From assembly GCA_022009835.1 (NCBI GenBank), contig CP091726.1:868001-932000 (forward strand): DNA of 64,000 nt. The letters run 5' to 3'. The stretch is from Bacilli bacterium. GTDB taxonomy: Bacteria; Bacillota_I; Bacilli_A; RF39; UBA660. The stretch's first letter is position 1; the number at the start of each line of letters is the position of its first letter. Position numbers and translations under genes: made by a program. Below the pieces are notes generated by a model. It saw nothing but the letters and a program-made list of their open reading frames with translations, made no database searches and had not been told where the DNA came from. Shown piece by piece: positions 10,428-19,808 of the stretch.

Positions 10428-11434
10428 CTATTTTTCATTTAAATATTTATTATAGAATTCATCCATTGAAGAAATGTATTTTTTTGATCTTGTATAACTC
10501 TAAATTTTTTTCATATTCTTTTTTTCAGCTTTTTTTCTACTGCTTCTTTATGAGATATACTGCCACTATTATTTAATATTTCTTTTTCTTCTAAATTTTT
10601 AATAAATCATCAGTGGCAGTTATCCAATCCTTCATTGTCATTACATGTCTTTGCTTTGCTTCATCTTCAGCAAAAACTAAAAACATATTTGTTAAATCTT
10701 TTAAATTATTCATTTCTTTTTCGTTTAAATAATTTTTTGCAATAATCACATCATATTTATATATTAAACCATCAGGAGAATTTTTTTCCAATTTTTTTAG
10801 TCCCATATATTCTTTATCTGAGTTTGCTCTACTATATATTAATTCGGCAGCAGTATGTCCACTTATAGCGAAATGCAACTTATTTTGAACTATTTTAAAG
10901 AAAGTATACGCTTCTTCTGACTTAGGATTGTAATCTGCTGCTGTTGCAATAAATAAATCAGTAATTTTTTGGTATGCCATTCTTTCACTTACTCTAATTG
11001 TTTTAATACGTTCTAATAATTCATCAAAATACTTCGTATCATATTTATTTCCATTTATGAAACGTTCATCATTTAATGCAAATCCTTTGGTCATATATTC
11101 TTTTAGTATTTTTGTTGCCCATATTCTAAATTCTGTTGCTTTTTTAGAATTAATTCTATAGCCCACAGCAATTATAGCATCAAGACTATAAACTTCAGTA
11201 TTATAATTTTTTTCCGTCAGGTGCAGTTATTTCCATTTTGGAAACAACTGAATTTTTATCTAATTCGTTTTCTTCAAATATATTTTTTAAATGTTTTGAT
11301 ATTGCTGGTACTCCAACATCGAAAACTTTTGACATACCTTTTTGTGATAGCCATAAAGTTTCATCTTTATAAATAGCATCTACTACAATATTACCTGTAC
11401 TATTTTTATATATAATTAATTTATTATCTTCCAT
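10428..11434 (-). CDS. rhuM: RhuM-family protein (COG3943, Virulence_RhuM)
   Basis: About 335 residues in two main pieces joined near 11,190. The N-terminal Bro/RhuM-like part reads MEDNKLIIYKNSTGNIVVDA ... 'ETLWLSQKGMSKVFDV'; the second begins 'VGYRINSKKATEFRIWAT' (family signature) and continues 'VSERMAYQKITDLF', 'ISGHTAAELIYSRA' and 'LGLKKLEK'-like text, ending MDEFYNKYLNEK. The ATG at 11,434 has a GGAAAGGAG site. RhuM proteins are common on genomic islands and near restriction systems; the biochemical role is unknown. It is flanked by 28-bp direct repeats, one of which is the rbgA start region, so it looks like a mobile single-gene cassette. Confidence 0.88.
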
Positions 11435-11530
11435 CAATAATCTCCTTTCCTTTAGTTTTTCATAATTCATACACTTATCAATTTTAAATTAAAATTTTAT
11501 TAAAAATTTATCCTAATTCTTGCTTTTTCC

Positions 11531-11558
11531 TTTTTTGATAAATATCCATTTTTAATCA
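11531..11558. repeat. Direct repeat R2 (copy of rbgA 5' end)
   Basis: Second copy of the 28-bp repeat. On the minus strand it contains an ATG and a 13-codon frame (MDIYQKRKKQELG) matching the beginning of rbgA, then diverges; it looks like the leftover of the original or duplicated insertion site. Confidence 0.6.
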
Positions 11559-11566
11559 TTTACTTT

Positions 11567-11863
11567 TTATCTTATAGGTTCCAAATACATTACTTCCTTA
11601 CCTAATTTTTTAGCATACTCAATTTCTTTATTTGTTGAACTGCCAATATATCCATTAGAATTAATTACATAAATGGCATCACTAATTTCTATCTTAGTAT
11701 GATGCAAATCTGCTAAAATTTGTTGTTCGGCTTCACTAAATATATCATTACTATAAATGCATTGTATAACAACATACTTATTTTTAATTTCCAACTCTTT
11801 TGCAACTTCCATCATTTTATCTTTGAATTTCATACTACCACAAATAGTAACAATTTTATTCAT
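11567..11863 (-). CDS. DUF4406 / nucleoside 2-deoxyribosyltransferase-like protein
   Basis: Intact 98-residue protein: 'KIVTICGSMKFKDKMMEVA' at the start, 'EIEISDAIYVINSNGYIG' and 'STNKEIEYAKKLGKEVMY' near the end. This Rossmann-like layout (ICGSM, DAIYVIN, GxSTxxEIxYA) is that of DUF4406 and related nucleoside 2-deoxyribosyltransferase-fold proteins, usually found on phages and islands. Catalytic use is unproven. A GGAGATGCA site precedes the ATG. It lies between the RhuM cassette and dinD. Confidence 0.8.
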   Translation of the reverse strand: MNKIVTICGSMKFKDKMMEVAKELEIKNKYVVIQCIYSNDIFSEAEQQILADLHHTKIEISDAIYVINSNGYIGSSTNKEIEYAKKLGKEVMYLEPIR

Positions 11864-12003
11864 ATCTGCATCTCCTTTAAATCACATTATCGATTTTTTT
11901 CTTTACAATTAAAAATAATTCTTACTTTTTTGAATTCAATATTTTTTTATGCTCGATATATTCTATGTAAATATCTATTACATCTGATGTTTTTCTCGTT
12001 TTT

Positions 12004-12875
12004 TTATTTCATTTCTTCTAGTTGCTTTTTCTCATTATTTTCTATTTGTTTCTTTTCTTTTTCTAATTCTTTTAAGCTCTTTTTAGGTGTTGGCATATCT
12101 TCAGGCATCATACCACCAATATCTGCGATTGCTTTTCTAACTTTTTGTCCAACTTCATAATGTACCTCTTTTGCTTCTTTTTTTCTCCTTGGACACTATC
12201 TTTTAAAAGCTTTTGTTTTGTTTGATTTATTCTAAATAAATTAGCTACTAATTCATCTTCATTCATATTATCTAAAATATCTTCTCTATATCGTAATTTT
12301 TTTCTTTTAAATATATCATCAGCAGTTTCACCATTATATAATCCTTTATATCCTGCATTATGAAATTCAGCCATATTTTTAACACCAGCAGCTGAAGCAA
12401 CTTTTTGAAGAGTATAATTACCTTGTCTTGTTAATCTTCTTTGATAAAATCTTTTTTTCATCATCTGATAACGAATCATATTCTTGCTCTGTTATTTCTT
12501 GTTTTTCTTGTTTGTATAGCAAAAATATGTTTGCCCTAAAGCAACAACTTCTTTGCCTGGATCCGCATTTTTGTACTATTAAATAACATATATATCTTGA
12601 AAGTTTATAATCTTGTATATTAGCAGTGGCATTATTATTTCTTTTTGACAACCTGTTGACCTCAACAAGTTGTTCATCTATATTAAACCCAGAATTTTTT
12701 TACAAGCATCTTTTTGCTTTATTTAAAAACCTTTTAAAAAAATTCCTCCAGTCTTTATATTCTAAAAACTTTTGAAAGTTCCCTAGCATACCAATATTCA
12801 TTTCCATATTCATCTATATGTTTAATATTTTTCACAAAAATATTATTAGTATATTTATCTTCAATTTTTCTTCAT
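12004..12875 (-). CDS. dinD: DinD-family DNA damage-inducible protein (frameshifted)
   Basis: About 290 residues. The N-terminus has a Bro-like block 'DEYGNEYWYARELSKVLEY', then 'YKLSRYICYLIVQ', 'QEITEQEYDSLSDDE', 'RLTRQGNYTLQKVASAAGVK', 'AEFHNAGYKGLYNGETADDI' and the C-terminal 'DIGGMMPEDMPTPKKSLKEL', which together are specific for DinD. In E. coli DinD inhibits RecA-driven strand exchange; here the role is inferred from homology only. The ATG at 12,875 has AAGGAGG. Frame changes near 12,830, 12,640, 12,450 and 12,180. It has a strong promoter but no recognisable SOS box. Confidence 0.87.
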
Positions 12876-13037
12876 TATGACCTCCTTATTTATTGTTTTT
12901 ATATAAAAAGTTTTCTAAAAAGATACTTTGGCAACAAGGTGCTATCTTTTTTCATAACTCCTATACATTGATTTTTTTAATAATTATATTTTTTAAGTAA
13001 ATGATAATTTTTGTTTCATATCACTCTCAATAAGTAA

Positions 13038-13066
13038 ATTATATTATGTTTATGTGTTATTGTCAA
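13038..13066 (-). promoter_or_regulatory. Strong sigma-70-type promoter, minus strand (dinD)
   Basis: TTGACA (13,066-13,061) and TATAAT (13,043-13,038) with an exact 17-nt spacer, directed at dinD about 160 nt downstream. Both hexamers are perfect. Confidence 0.85.
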
Positions 13067-13093
13067 TTAATATAGTATAATTTTCTATTTTAA

Positions 13094-13125
13094 TAAAAAA
13101 AGCATCCTAATAAGTAGGATGCTTT
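13094..13125 (-). terminator. Terminator of the split collagen-like gene
   Basis: Perfect 9-bp stem AGCATCCTA / TAGGATGCT with a 5-nt loop; on the minus strand it is followed by a run of seven T, right after the collagen-like stop codon. Confidence 0.9.
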
Positions 13126-13142
13126 ATAATATTTGATTAATA

Positions 13143-13684
13143 TTATGATATTCTTACAATGTTTAAATAAGCATTAGTTCCATTAGCAGGTGTTATTGTT
13201 GCAGCAGTAGAAGACTTAATACTTAATCCTATTTCATCGCCAACGGCAAATGAATTAATAGTACTACTGTTAAAGTCTGTATTGTTATTAGCGGTTACAG
13301 TTTTAACAATTGAAGTACTGCCTATTGCATTAGCATTTTGTTTTACTTCAACAGTCAATGTAGCATTAGTACTTGAACTTCCAGAAAAACCATATTCTAC
13401 TAAATAAACTCCATTTTCCGCTATTGTAAGAGTATTTTGAGTAGCAGTAGTAATTTTGTTAGTAGGTCCATTATTACCAAGTGGAATATTTTGGGCAATA
13501 TTAGTTTCTAAAGAAATGTTATCTGTACTAGTGTTGTATTTACGACCATAGGTTTCAATAGCAGTAGGACCAGCTGGCCCTGTTGGTCCGGTTGGACCTT
13601 GTATACCTTGAAGTCCTTGAAGGCCTTGTGGTCCGGCTGGTCCTGTTGGACCTTCTGTTCCAGGTATTCCTTGAGGACCAATTG
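13143..13684 (-). pseudogene. Collagen-like surface protein, 3' part (split by the ICE)
   Basis: Reads SIGPQGIPGTEGPTGPAGPQ, 'GLQGLQGIQGPTGPTGPAGP' and then a ~150-residue C-terminal domain ('NTSTDNISLETNIAQNIPLG', 'NTLTIAENGVYLVEYGFSGS', 'VGDEIGLSIKSS', ending YLNIVRIS), the plan of BclA/exosporium-type collagen-like trimers. There is no start or secretion signal: upstream of GPQGIPG the sequence stops making Gly-X-Y sense at about 13,684. The missing 5' end is 36 kb away at 49,950-50,037. Fusing the two at a shared TTG gives in-frame VGP-IGP-QGIPG. The gene is therefore disrupted by integration, not decayed. Confidence 0.85.
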
Positions 13685-13693
13685 ACCTGTTCC
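13673..13693. other. Left attachment site (attL) of the ICE
   Basis: Plus strand GAGGACCAA-TTG-ACCTGTTCC. The left half belongs to the collagen gene, the right half to the element. TTG (13,682-13,684) is shared with the right junction at 49,950-49,952. Confidence 0.7.
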
Positions 13694-13756
13694 TCGATAA
13701 AATAAATCATCTAATAGAATTAATTGTAATTTCAAGCCTTATTTCTTTATTAATAT

Positions 13757-13793
13757 TAAAAAAATAACCTTTTTCATAGTTGAATTGGTTATT
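13757..13793 (-). terminator. Terminator at the left end of the ICE
   Basis: AATAACC / GGTTATT 7-bp stem with a T-run on the minus strand. It ends the leftmost cargo operon about 70 nt before the boundary, so cargo transcription should not run into the collagen fragment. Confidence 0.7.
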
Positions 13794-13823
13794 TTTCTTT
13801 GATTAGAACTTTTTATAATTTTT

Positions 13824-14638
13824 TTAGCATTTTTCTAATCCATAAATATAAGTTGGTGTTTCGTATTCAAAACTATAATCATCTAAAAGACCATTAAAGC
13901 CATATAACTTGCGATATGTTTCTTCTGTTTTTGATAAATCTATCTGAATTGGCGTACCATTTTTTAATGCTTCATAATCTTGTTTCCTAAATGCTTTGTA
14001 AAATCCAAAAAGATAATTTATTATTATCTTTGATAAAATTTTACAAAGTGAGATGGATCATATAAAACCATAGGCTCATTTCCATATCCATTTGGATAAA
14101 TAAAATTATATGCGTGCATTTCAGAGCCTCTTGCACCGCAAACTACTTCTGAATCAATGCCTAAAAATTTAAACATATTATGAGCCATACCAGCTTTTTT
14201 TCAGAGCAAAAAGCTACGCCATTATTACTAATTGTTTTTTTATTGATAATTTTTTTCCTTTGTGAGATGCATAAGTTAAATATCTACCTAATCCAATATC
14301 ATCGCTTGGCAAATAATTATGAATAGTGAAGAATATTGTAGAAACCAGTGTTAGCTCATTATACCAAGCACTCTTTTTGATTTCTTTAATCAAATTAATA
14401 TATGGTGTTTTATCATCGTAAACTAAATCGGGACATTCTGAATCATCAAATTTTTCGGCTGCTTTATAGTGGGTTTTCTGTGATATATAGTCTTGAAAAC
14501 TATCAGTATAATTTTGTCCGACAGTTTTTTCTTGACTATTTGTTTCAAGTTCAGACAATCTTTCATCTACAAATTTAATAATTTCCTCATCTGACTGTAA
14601 TTCAAATATTCTTTTTATTTATTTCTGCTTTTTGTCAT
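13824..14638 (-). CDS. Transglutaminase/papain-fold protein (ICE cargo, frameshifted)
   Basis: About 270 residues. N-terminal half helical and acidic ('ELQSDEEIIKFVDERLSELE', 'NYTDSFQDYISQKTHYKAAE'); the C-terminal half has the Cys-His-Asp triad order of transglutaminase-like cysteine enzymes: 'GVAFCSEKKAGMAHNMFKFL' (Cys at the head of a helix), 'GARGSEMHAYNFIYP' (His) and 'YDPSHFVKF' (Asp). This could be a protease or an amide-transfer enzyme; the sequence does not tell. The ATG at 14,638 has a GGTGG site. It immediately follows the kinase-fusion gene (22 nt). Frame changes near 14,200 and 14,040. Confidence 0.65.
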
Positions 14639-14659
14639 TTTATAACCACCTTTAAATTA

Positions 14660-15757
14660 TCAACATTTTTCTAAAAAAAATTTATTTAATGATTTATACC
14701 ATTCAAACATTCCAACTTTTTTTATTTTTTTGTATTTATCTATTTCTTCTTCAGTATAATTTTTTTATTTATTTCTTTCCACCTGTTTATTACTCTTTTA
14801 TAACATTCTTCAATGGAAGTTCTTATAATTATAATTTTTACCCTTTAATAAATTTATTTCTTTTTTTCAGTTATTAAATTTCTAAACTGGGCCGAATCTA
14901 TCACTAAAGTTTTTATCAGTATTTTTTTATAATATTCTAATATATCACTATAAATAATACTAAATTCACTGCAAATATTTGGTATATTACCTTTGTATCT
15001 GTCTTTTTAAATATTTTTCTAAATTCAATACAGTTTTTTTATTATTAGTTGGTGTATCTTTAGTTATTTCATCAGTGTCTATTACTATGTAATTGTCATT
15101 ATCAAGATACTTTTTAGTATATGTTGATTTACCACTACCGGATTCTCCAGTTATATTAATTACCTTATCATCAGTAATATCCTTTATATATGGATCTTTA
15201 TTTACAAATCTACTTATTAATAAATCTGATTTAACTTCATTTAAATAGGTTTCAATTTCTTTAATAAGATCATTCATATCTTTTTCTATCGTTTTTTTAT
15301 TACCATGCGAAATAAAATCATTCCATTCTTCTAAAACCTGATCTATATTATTTTTATTAACTTTATCTCTAAATATTGCATAAGCAGTTTGTTTATAATT
15401 CATAATACTTACAACGCCTAATGCTTTGTAATATGATTTTTCTGGTATTTTGGATATATTATAGAAGTGAAGTGCTAATTCATCATCAACTTTTTCTTGG
15501 ATTACTTATAATTATTTTTGTTAGTTCTATATATTGTTGTTGCACCATCTAATCTAATGTTTTTCTGCGTCTTTTGGTACTTCAATATCGTAAATTGTGT
15601 CTCCTCGGTGCAACCATCTCAAAATACATTCTTCACTACAATAGTTAAATCCGCCAAAATCTTTACCATTAGTTGCTTTAGGATTCCAATTATTTGCAAT
15701 ATTTATTTCATTTAATTTATAGTTAAAATCACTTTTTAGCACCACTTGTTGTGCCAT
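14660..15757 (-). CDS. Fusion protein: N-terminal DUF7666-like domain plus C-terminal P-loop kinase
   Basis: About 365 residues. The first ~120 (MAQQVVLKSDFNYKLNEINI, 'GFNYCSEECILRWLHRGDTI', 'YDIEVPKDAE') resemble small domains of the DUF7666 kind that precede mobile-element proteins. 'ALHFYNISKIPEKSYYKALG' and 'WNDFISHGNKKT' form a helical linker; a P-loop domain begins at 'DKVINITGESGSGKSTYTKK' (Walker A GESGSGKS) followed by 'NYIVIDTDEI' (likely Walker B or metal-binding Asp). The end 'RTSIEECYKRVINRWKE' is the lid/arginine region of uridine-kinase or zeta-toxin-like NTP kinases. Substrate unknown. Frame changes near 15,550, 15,500, 15,000 and 14,760. Confidence 0.65.
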
Positions 15758-15875
15758 ACATTACTTTTTACGAACTTACTCATTTAATTCATCACCTAAT
15801 TAATTTTATTTACATAAGTTGTTTTTAACAACAATCCCAATCAACTATTGCATTTTTTTAAAATTTTTTTATTTT

Positions 15876-16610
15876 TCAATATCTATTTGTGAAATTAATA
15901 CAAATAAAAATACCTGAATCACCAATTGAAATTTTACCGTGATTTCCCCAAGAATCTAATTTGAATAAACATTCATCTTTATTTTTCTTTCATGTCGTAT
16001 CTAGGATCGCTTTTGAGTAAAATCGGCATAACCGCCTAAAAGTAATTGCGTGGTTTTTCGTATCCATCACGAAGTTTATCATACCATGCAAAATTGCCAA
16101 AAATAATCATCTAATTCACCATAATTATTTAGCTCTGTTTCAAATACATTATTTACTATTGGTGTAAAAGTTTTTAATAAATCTATAATCATTTATTGGC
16201 ATATAACACACATCTTTTGTTAAATTAATTTTTATATGATTTATCAACAATATAATTACTTATATTAACATCTGGTAATTCAGTTTGATATTCTAATCCC
16301 TCATCAAAATACCTAATAGCATATTGACATGGGTAATCAACATTAGAATCAGTAAATATTTCCAACACTCCTTTTTTTGGGATAACCATCTAGTTCTATA
16401 TTTTTTTAAATTTACTTGTAATAATAATGCTAAATTATTTCCATCTTTATCTTTTTGGATATTCTTCTCCAATAGGCAAATATGGTTTTACCACCTAATT
16501 TATCATCTGTTATAGATGAATTCTCATCAACTAAATCAATTTTTATAGCAATCTTTTTTTGGTTGCTTCTTTAAATAACTCAATTACTTTATTAAATTTT
16601 TTTCTTCCAT
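15876..16610 (-). CDS. DUF1963 (YwqG-like) protein, heavily frameshifted
   Basis: Read across at least six homopolymer errors: 'NKVIELFKEATKK' at the start, 'DDKLGGKPYLPIGEEYPK', 'NLKNIELDGYPKKGVLEIF', 'FGNFAWYDKLRDGYEKPRNY', 'SDPRYDM' and 'KISIGDSGIFICINF' at the end. The 'LGGxPYLP' and 'GDSGxxxFxI' blocks are the hallmarks of DUF1963/YwqG, a family often found with SUKH immunity proteins in polymorphic-toxin immunity arrays. The ATG at 16,610 uses a GGAGG site that sits at the end of the upstream SUKH gene. About 245 residues, normal size. Confidence 0.72.
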
Positions 16611-16627
16611 TTTATTTCATTTCCTCC

Positions 16628-17037
16628 TTAAATCTTTTTAAAAATATATTCAAATAATTTAATATTAACATTTCTAATTACATTTTTTTCTAAATCACAT
16701 ATATAAATATTATCATTAGAATCAATAAGTGTATATATACTATCTTGAATTTTTATCTATTGCAATATATGGTTGGGTTATTTCAAATGAATTATGCAAA
16801 TACATAGTTTGCTCAAACAAATCAGAATTTAATCCTTGATTAGAATTCATACCATACAATTCTACTGATTTATAACCTAAATAACCATACTTTTAATAAA
16901 TATTCTGATAATTGATTACCAAACTTTATACCAATTGTTTTTTTCCGCCATTTTTTTAGCACTTCTGAACTAATAATATTTCTAGTATAATCACACTCAT
17001 TATTTTTTTACACAAAAATATCTAACTCATTATTCAT
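16628..17037 (-). CDS. SMI1/KNR4 (SUKH)-like protein, copy 2
   Basis: About 135 residues: MNNELDIFVKNNECDYTRNI, 'WRKKTIGIKFGNQLSEYLLK', 'YGYLGYKSVELYGMNS', 'QPYIAIDK' and 'NDNIYICDLE'. The pattern 'xGxLGYxSVELYG' ... 'YIAIDK' ... 'DxxDxIYxxDL' is that of SUKH domains, known in bacteria as immunity proteins against nuclease toxins. The start ATG (17,037) lies inside the end of the preceding SUKH gene (8-nt overlap), so the two are translationally coupled. No matching toxin is visible in the window, so immunity is inference from family. Confidence 0.65.
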
Positions 17038-17538
17038 AAAGCATATCCTTTAATTGTTGCCAATTATCTGCAACTTTGCTTATAGTGTCTTGTTCATGAT
17101 TATAATATATTATATCATTAGTATTTCTATCAAAACAAAGTAAATCACCAAATTCAAGTTCAGCAAATGGAACAAGTTGTTTTTTTCATAATTAGAATCA
17201 AACTTTTTGAAATTTCATAATATATGTTTTTACTATTTTTCATCCATAGAAAATAAGTGTCTAATCATTTTTTTCTATATTGTTAATTTTTTTAATAAGT
17301 TAGGTTTAATATGTAATGAAATCTGTGATGAGTAATAATCACAATAATCAGATGGAAAAGTGTAGTTTAGCTGCTTAGATATAATATCTAATGCCTCAAT
17401 ATTTAATTGTTTAATTTTATCATCTATTCTATTAACAATTTTATTAATTTCATCATTTGTAGCATTTAATCTTTTTAAGTCCATCTATACCTTCATTTTT
17501 TTATAAACTTTTTAATATTTCTTTTTTTCTCTATCCAT
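17030..17538 (-). CDS. SMI1/KNR4 (SUKH)-like protein, copy 1
   Basis: About 168 residues. 'ATNDEINKIVNRIDDKIKQL' and 'SKQLNYTFPSDYCDYYSSQI' at the N-terminus (the L-P-x-x-Y entry helix of SUKH), then after a frame change near 17,270 'LVPFAELEFGDLLCFDRNTN', 'DIIYYNHEQDTISKVADNWQ' and 'QLKDMLYE'. The 'GDLLCFDRN' and 'DxIYYxHExD' strands are SUKH hallmarks. The ATG at 17,538 has GGAGG and needs a frame correction before MDLKRL (17,484). Role likely immunity or binding; unproven. Confidence 0.72.
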
Positions 17539-17552
17539 AATAATTCCTCCAA

Positions 17553-18501
17553 TTACATCATCATACCACGATGTTCTTCTAATTCTTCGGTTTCTTCTAA
17601 TGCTTGTTGTTCTATTATTTCTTGCTGCATAAATAAATTATCTAAGTTAACAATTTGATCCAAATCTAAGCCCATAGCTCTTGCTCTTTCTTCAAATTGT
17701 TTTCTTCGTAACTCTCGTCTTTGTTCTTCTAACTTTTTTTCCTATCATCTGGCTCTTTATCTTGTGTTTGAGATTTTTCTTTCTTCAACTTTTTTTCTAA
17801 TATCTGGATTTATATATGGATGTTGTGCTGGGGTCGGATTTTTGGTTTTTTACCTAAATCTCTGTCTTCAACTTTTTTTCCCTAACGTCTGGATTTATAT
17901 ATGGGTGTTGTACTGGAGTTGGATTTTTGTTCCTGTTGCTGAGTAAAAGATGATTCATCTCTTGTTGGTGGTTGAGTAGGTTTTGGTGCTTTTGCAACCA
18001 TAGAATCATATTCTCTTAATACTTCCATTTTCATACTATTATATGTTTTTAAATCTAACTCACCATCATAATATAATTGTTCTAATTGCTTGTTTATTGC
18101 CCCTTGTTCTCTTCTTAAAGTTGCAGTATCTTTTTGAAACTGATCTAGGAACTTGTAATTCATTATCATAAACAAATCCTGCATTTGATGTTATACGAAT
18201 TCCTAATAATCTTTCAACTTGTGCAATTTTATTTTTTTATGTTCAGTTTCTCGTTCATTTTTGCACAACCCATTCATAAGTTTTTTTAGAACTACTTTGT
18301 GTTGTCATACTAGAACTAATTGCATCTCGTTGACTGATTAATTTTTGCTAATTGTTCTTGGTAATTTGGAATAGGAGATTGCTGATTTTTTTAATCATTA
18401 AATCTTCAATTTGTTTTTCCTATAACCCCATATTGTTGTCTTAATTGTTCTAATTGCTTATTTATATCAGTTAATCTCTCTTGAGGTGTCTTTTTTTCCA
18501 T
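17553..18501 (-). CDS. Coiled-coil protein of unknown function (ICE cargo)
   Basis: About 310 residues with many frame changes. The start 'MEKKTPQERLTDINKQLEQL' and the central 'FQKDTATLRREQGAINKQLE' / 'TYNSMKMEVLREYDSMVAKA' are long heptad-rich helices with a common 'INKQLEQL' repeat. A Pro/Gln-rich hinge follows ('PTQPPTRDESSFTQQQEQ'), then two near-identical basic repeats (17,788-17,835 and 17,866-17,915, coding 'STTPIYKSRR'/'NPDIRKKVE'-like text), a charged stretch and an acidic C-terminus (EETEELEEHRGMM). No catalytic motif. The ATG overlaps the stop of the LRR-transglutaminase gene, so they are coupled. It resembles structural partners in secretion or toxin loci, which is inference. Confidence 0.5.
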
Positions 18502-18502
18502 T

Positions 18503-19800
18503 TCAGTCTTTTTCCTCCAATTCTTTATTAACACTCTTAATTCTCTCTTGAGCAAATTTCATTAATTCTTGAAATTCTTGGCTAGAAATACTTTTTGAAT
18601 GCTGCAAAAAAACACGATCTTCACCAACTAATTTATGATCTGATGTTATATCCTTTTTTTAGAAAGTAAAAAAAGTATTGTCTTTCTCTGTCATGTTGAA
18701 ATCTATTTGCATCCCAAGTAACATCGCTATAATAACACTGACCATCTATATTAACTTTTAATATTGAATGATCACCCTCATGCATCTTTTTTTTACCATC
18801 TATATTCCATGAAGGCATTATTTATTTAGGATCTTCTGCAATACAACTTACATCAAAAGATGGTATTCCACATAATTTTTAATAACATTTGCATTGATTT
18901 AGAATATCCCTCACATACACAACTTCCATAAACTAAACCATTGACAGTTCCATTTGTTCCACCTAATTGACCAACCTTTTTACCTTGCTCTGTATGTTTA
19001 TGACCATTATCGAGTGCTTCATGATCATATCTTACATTTTTCACACATCCATTGATATAAAATGGCATATTTTTTTGTATATTAGTATCTGTTGGCTTTT
19101 ATATGTTGAGAAACAATTTCTTGTGCTTTTTTTACTGCTTCTTCAAGTTCTTTTTTGTTTCATATTTAAGTTCATCACCATGTATTCCTAATCCTACTGA
19201 TTCACACCAATTAAAAATTTTTCTGGGTTAGATATTCCAATTTGATTCATAGTAGGCATATATAAAAACATCTAAATTACAATGAGTACCATTTTTGTGA
19301 TAACTTAGATACAATCTCACATAATTCTTCTTCTTTCAAATATGTAGAATTATCATAAAATGTTAATTGTTCCAAACTATCAACTTTATCAAGTCCTACA
19401 ATTCTATGTAAACTTCTATTAGATACTAATTCTAGATGTTTAAGATTTTTTTCATTTTACTAACATCTAAAAAAATTGTAATTGTTCTTGACCTTTTATT
19501 ATTAATTTTTCAAGATTAGGATACTTTTCAATTATATGTTTGAATTGTGCTCCATCTAGCTCAGCAATTCCATTAATTGTTAAGGAAGTTATATTTGGAA
19601 ATAAATCAATATATTCTATTGATTCTTTATCAATAGTAATTTCTCTAACTAATTCAAATTCTTCTTCTAAAAAAAGTATCTCTTCTTCTATAAACACTTA
19701 AAGCCTTAACCTCATCTGGTTCTGGTATATTATTTTGTTTTCTATAAGCATCAATAGAATCCCTTATTATTCCACCTAAATTAAATGGCAATGTTACCAT
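18503..19800 (-). CDS. Leucine-rich-repeat plus transglutaminase-like protein (ICE cargo, frameshifted)
   Basis: About 430 residues. N-terminus MVTLPFNLGGIIRDSIDAYR; residues ~45-150 hold leucine-rich units ('YIDLFPNITSLTINGIAELD', 'YPNLEKLIIKGQEQLQFF', 'LKHLELVSNRSLHRI', 'SLEQLTFYDN'). The C-terminal half is a transglutaminase-like domain: 'VNGLVYGSCVCEGYSKSMQM' (nucleophile Cys before EGYS), 'GDHSILKVNIDGQCYYSDVT' (His) and 'WDANRF' (Asp). This CEGYS ... HSxxxVxxDGxxYYxDVTWD layout is classic for bacterial transglutaminase/protease domains. The ATG at 19,800 follows the GGAGGT at the end of the PHP gene. Frame changes near 19,690, 19,460, 19,300, 18,840 and 18,650. Confidence 0.72.
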
Positions 19801-19808
19801 ATATAATC

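Noticed and set aside
12875..13080. SOS (LexA) box in front of dinD
   Set aside because: Only a standard promoter is visible; no CGAACnnnnGTTCG-like site was found despite the gene's name.
13508..13735. 75-codon frame with Gln/Lys-rich translation
   Set aside because: It is the out-of-frame reading of the collagen-like Gly-X-Y repeats; the true frame gives GPQGIPGTEG and continues to the C-terminal domain. Its first part belongs to the ICE end.
17780..17915. CRISPR-like or iteron repeat
   Set aside because: Two near-identical 45-nt units (CTTTTTTTCxxAxxxTCTGGATTTATATATGG) with one spacer only; they lie in the coiled-coil gene and read as a duplicated coding segment.
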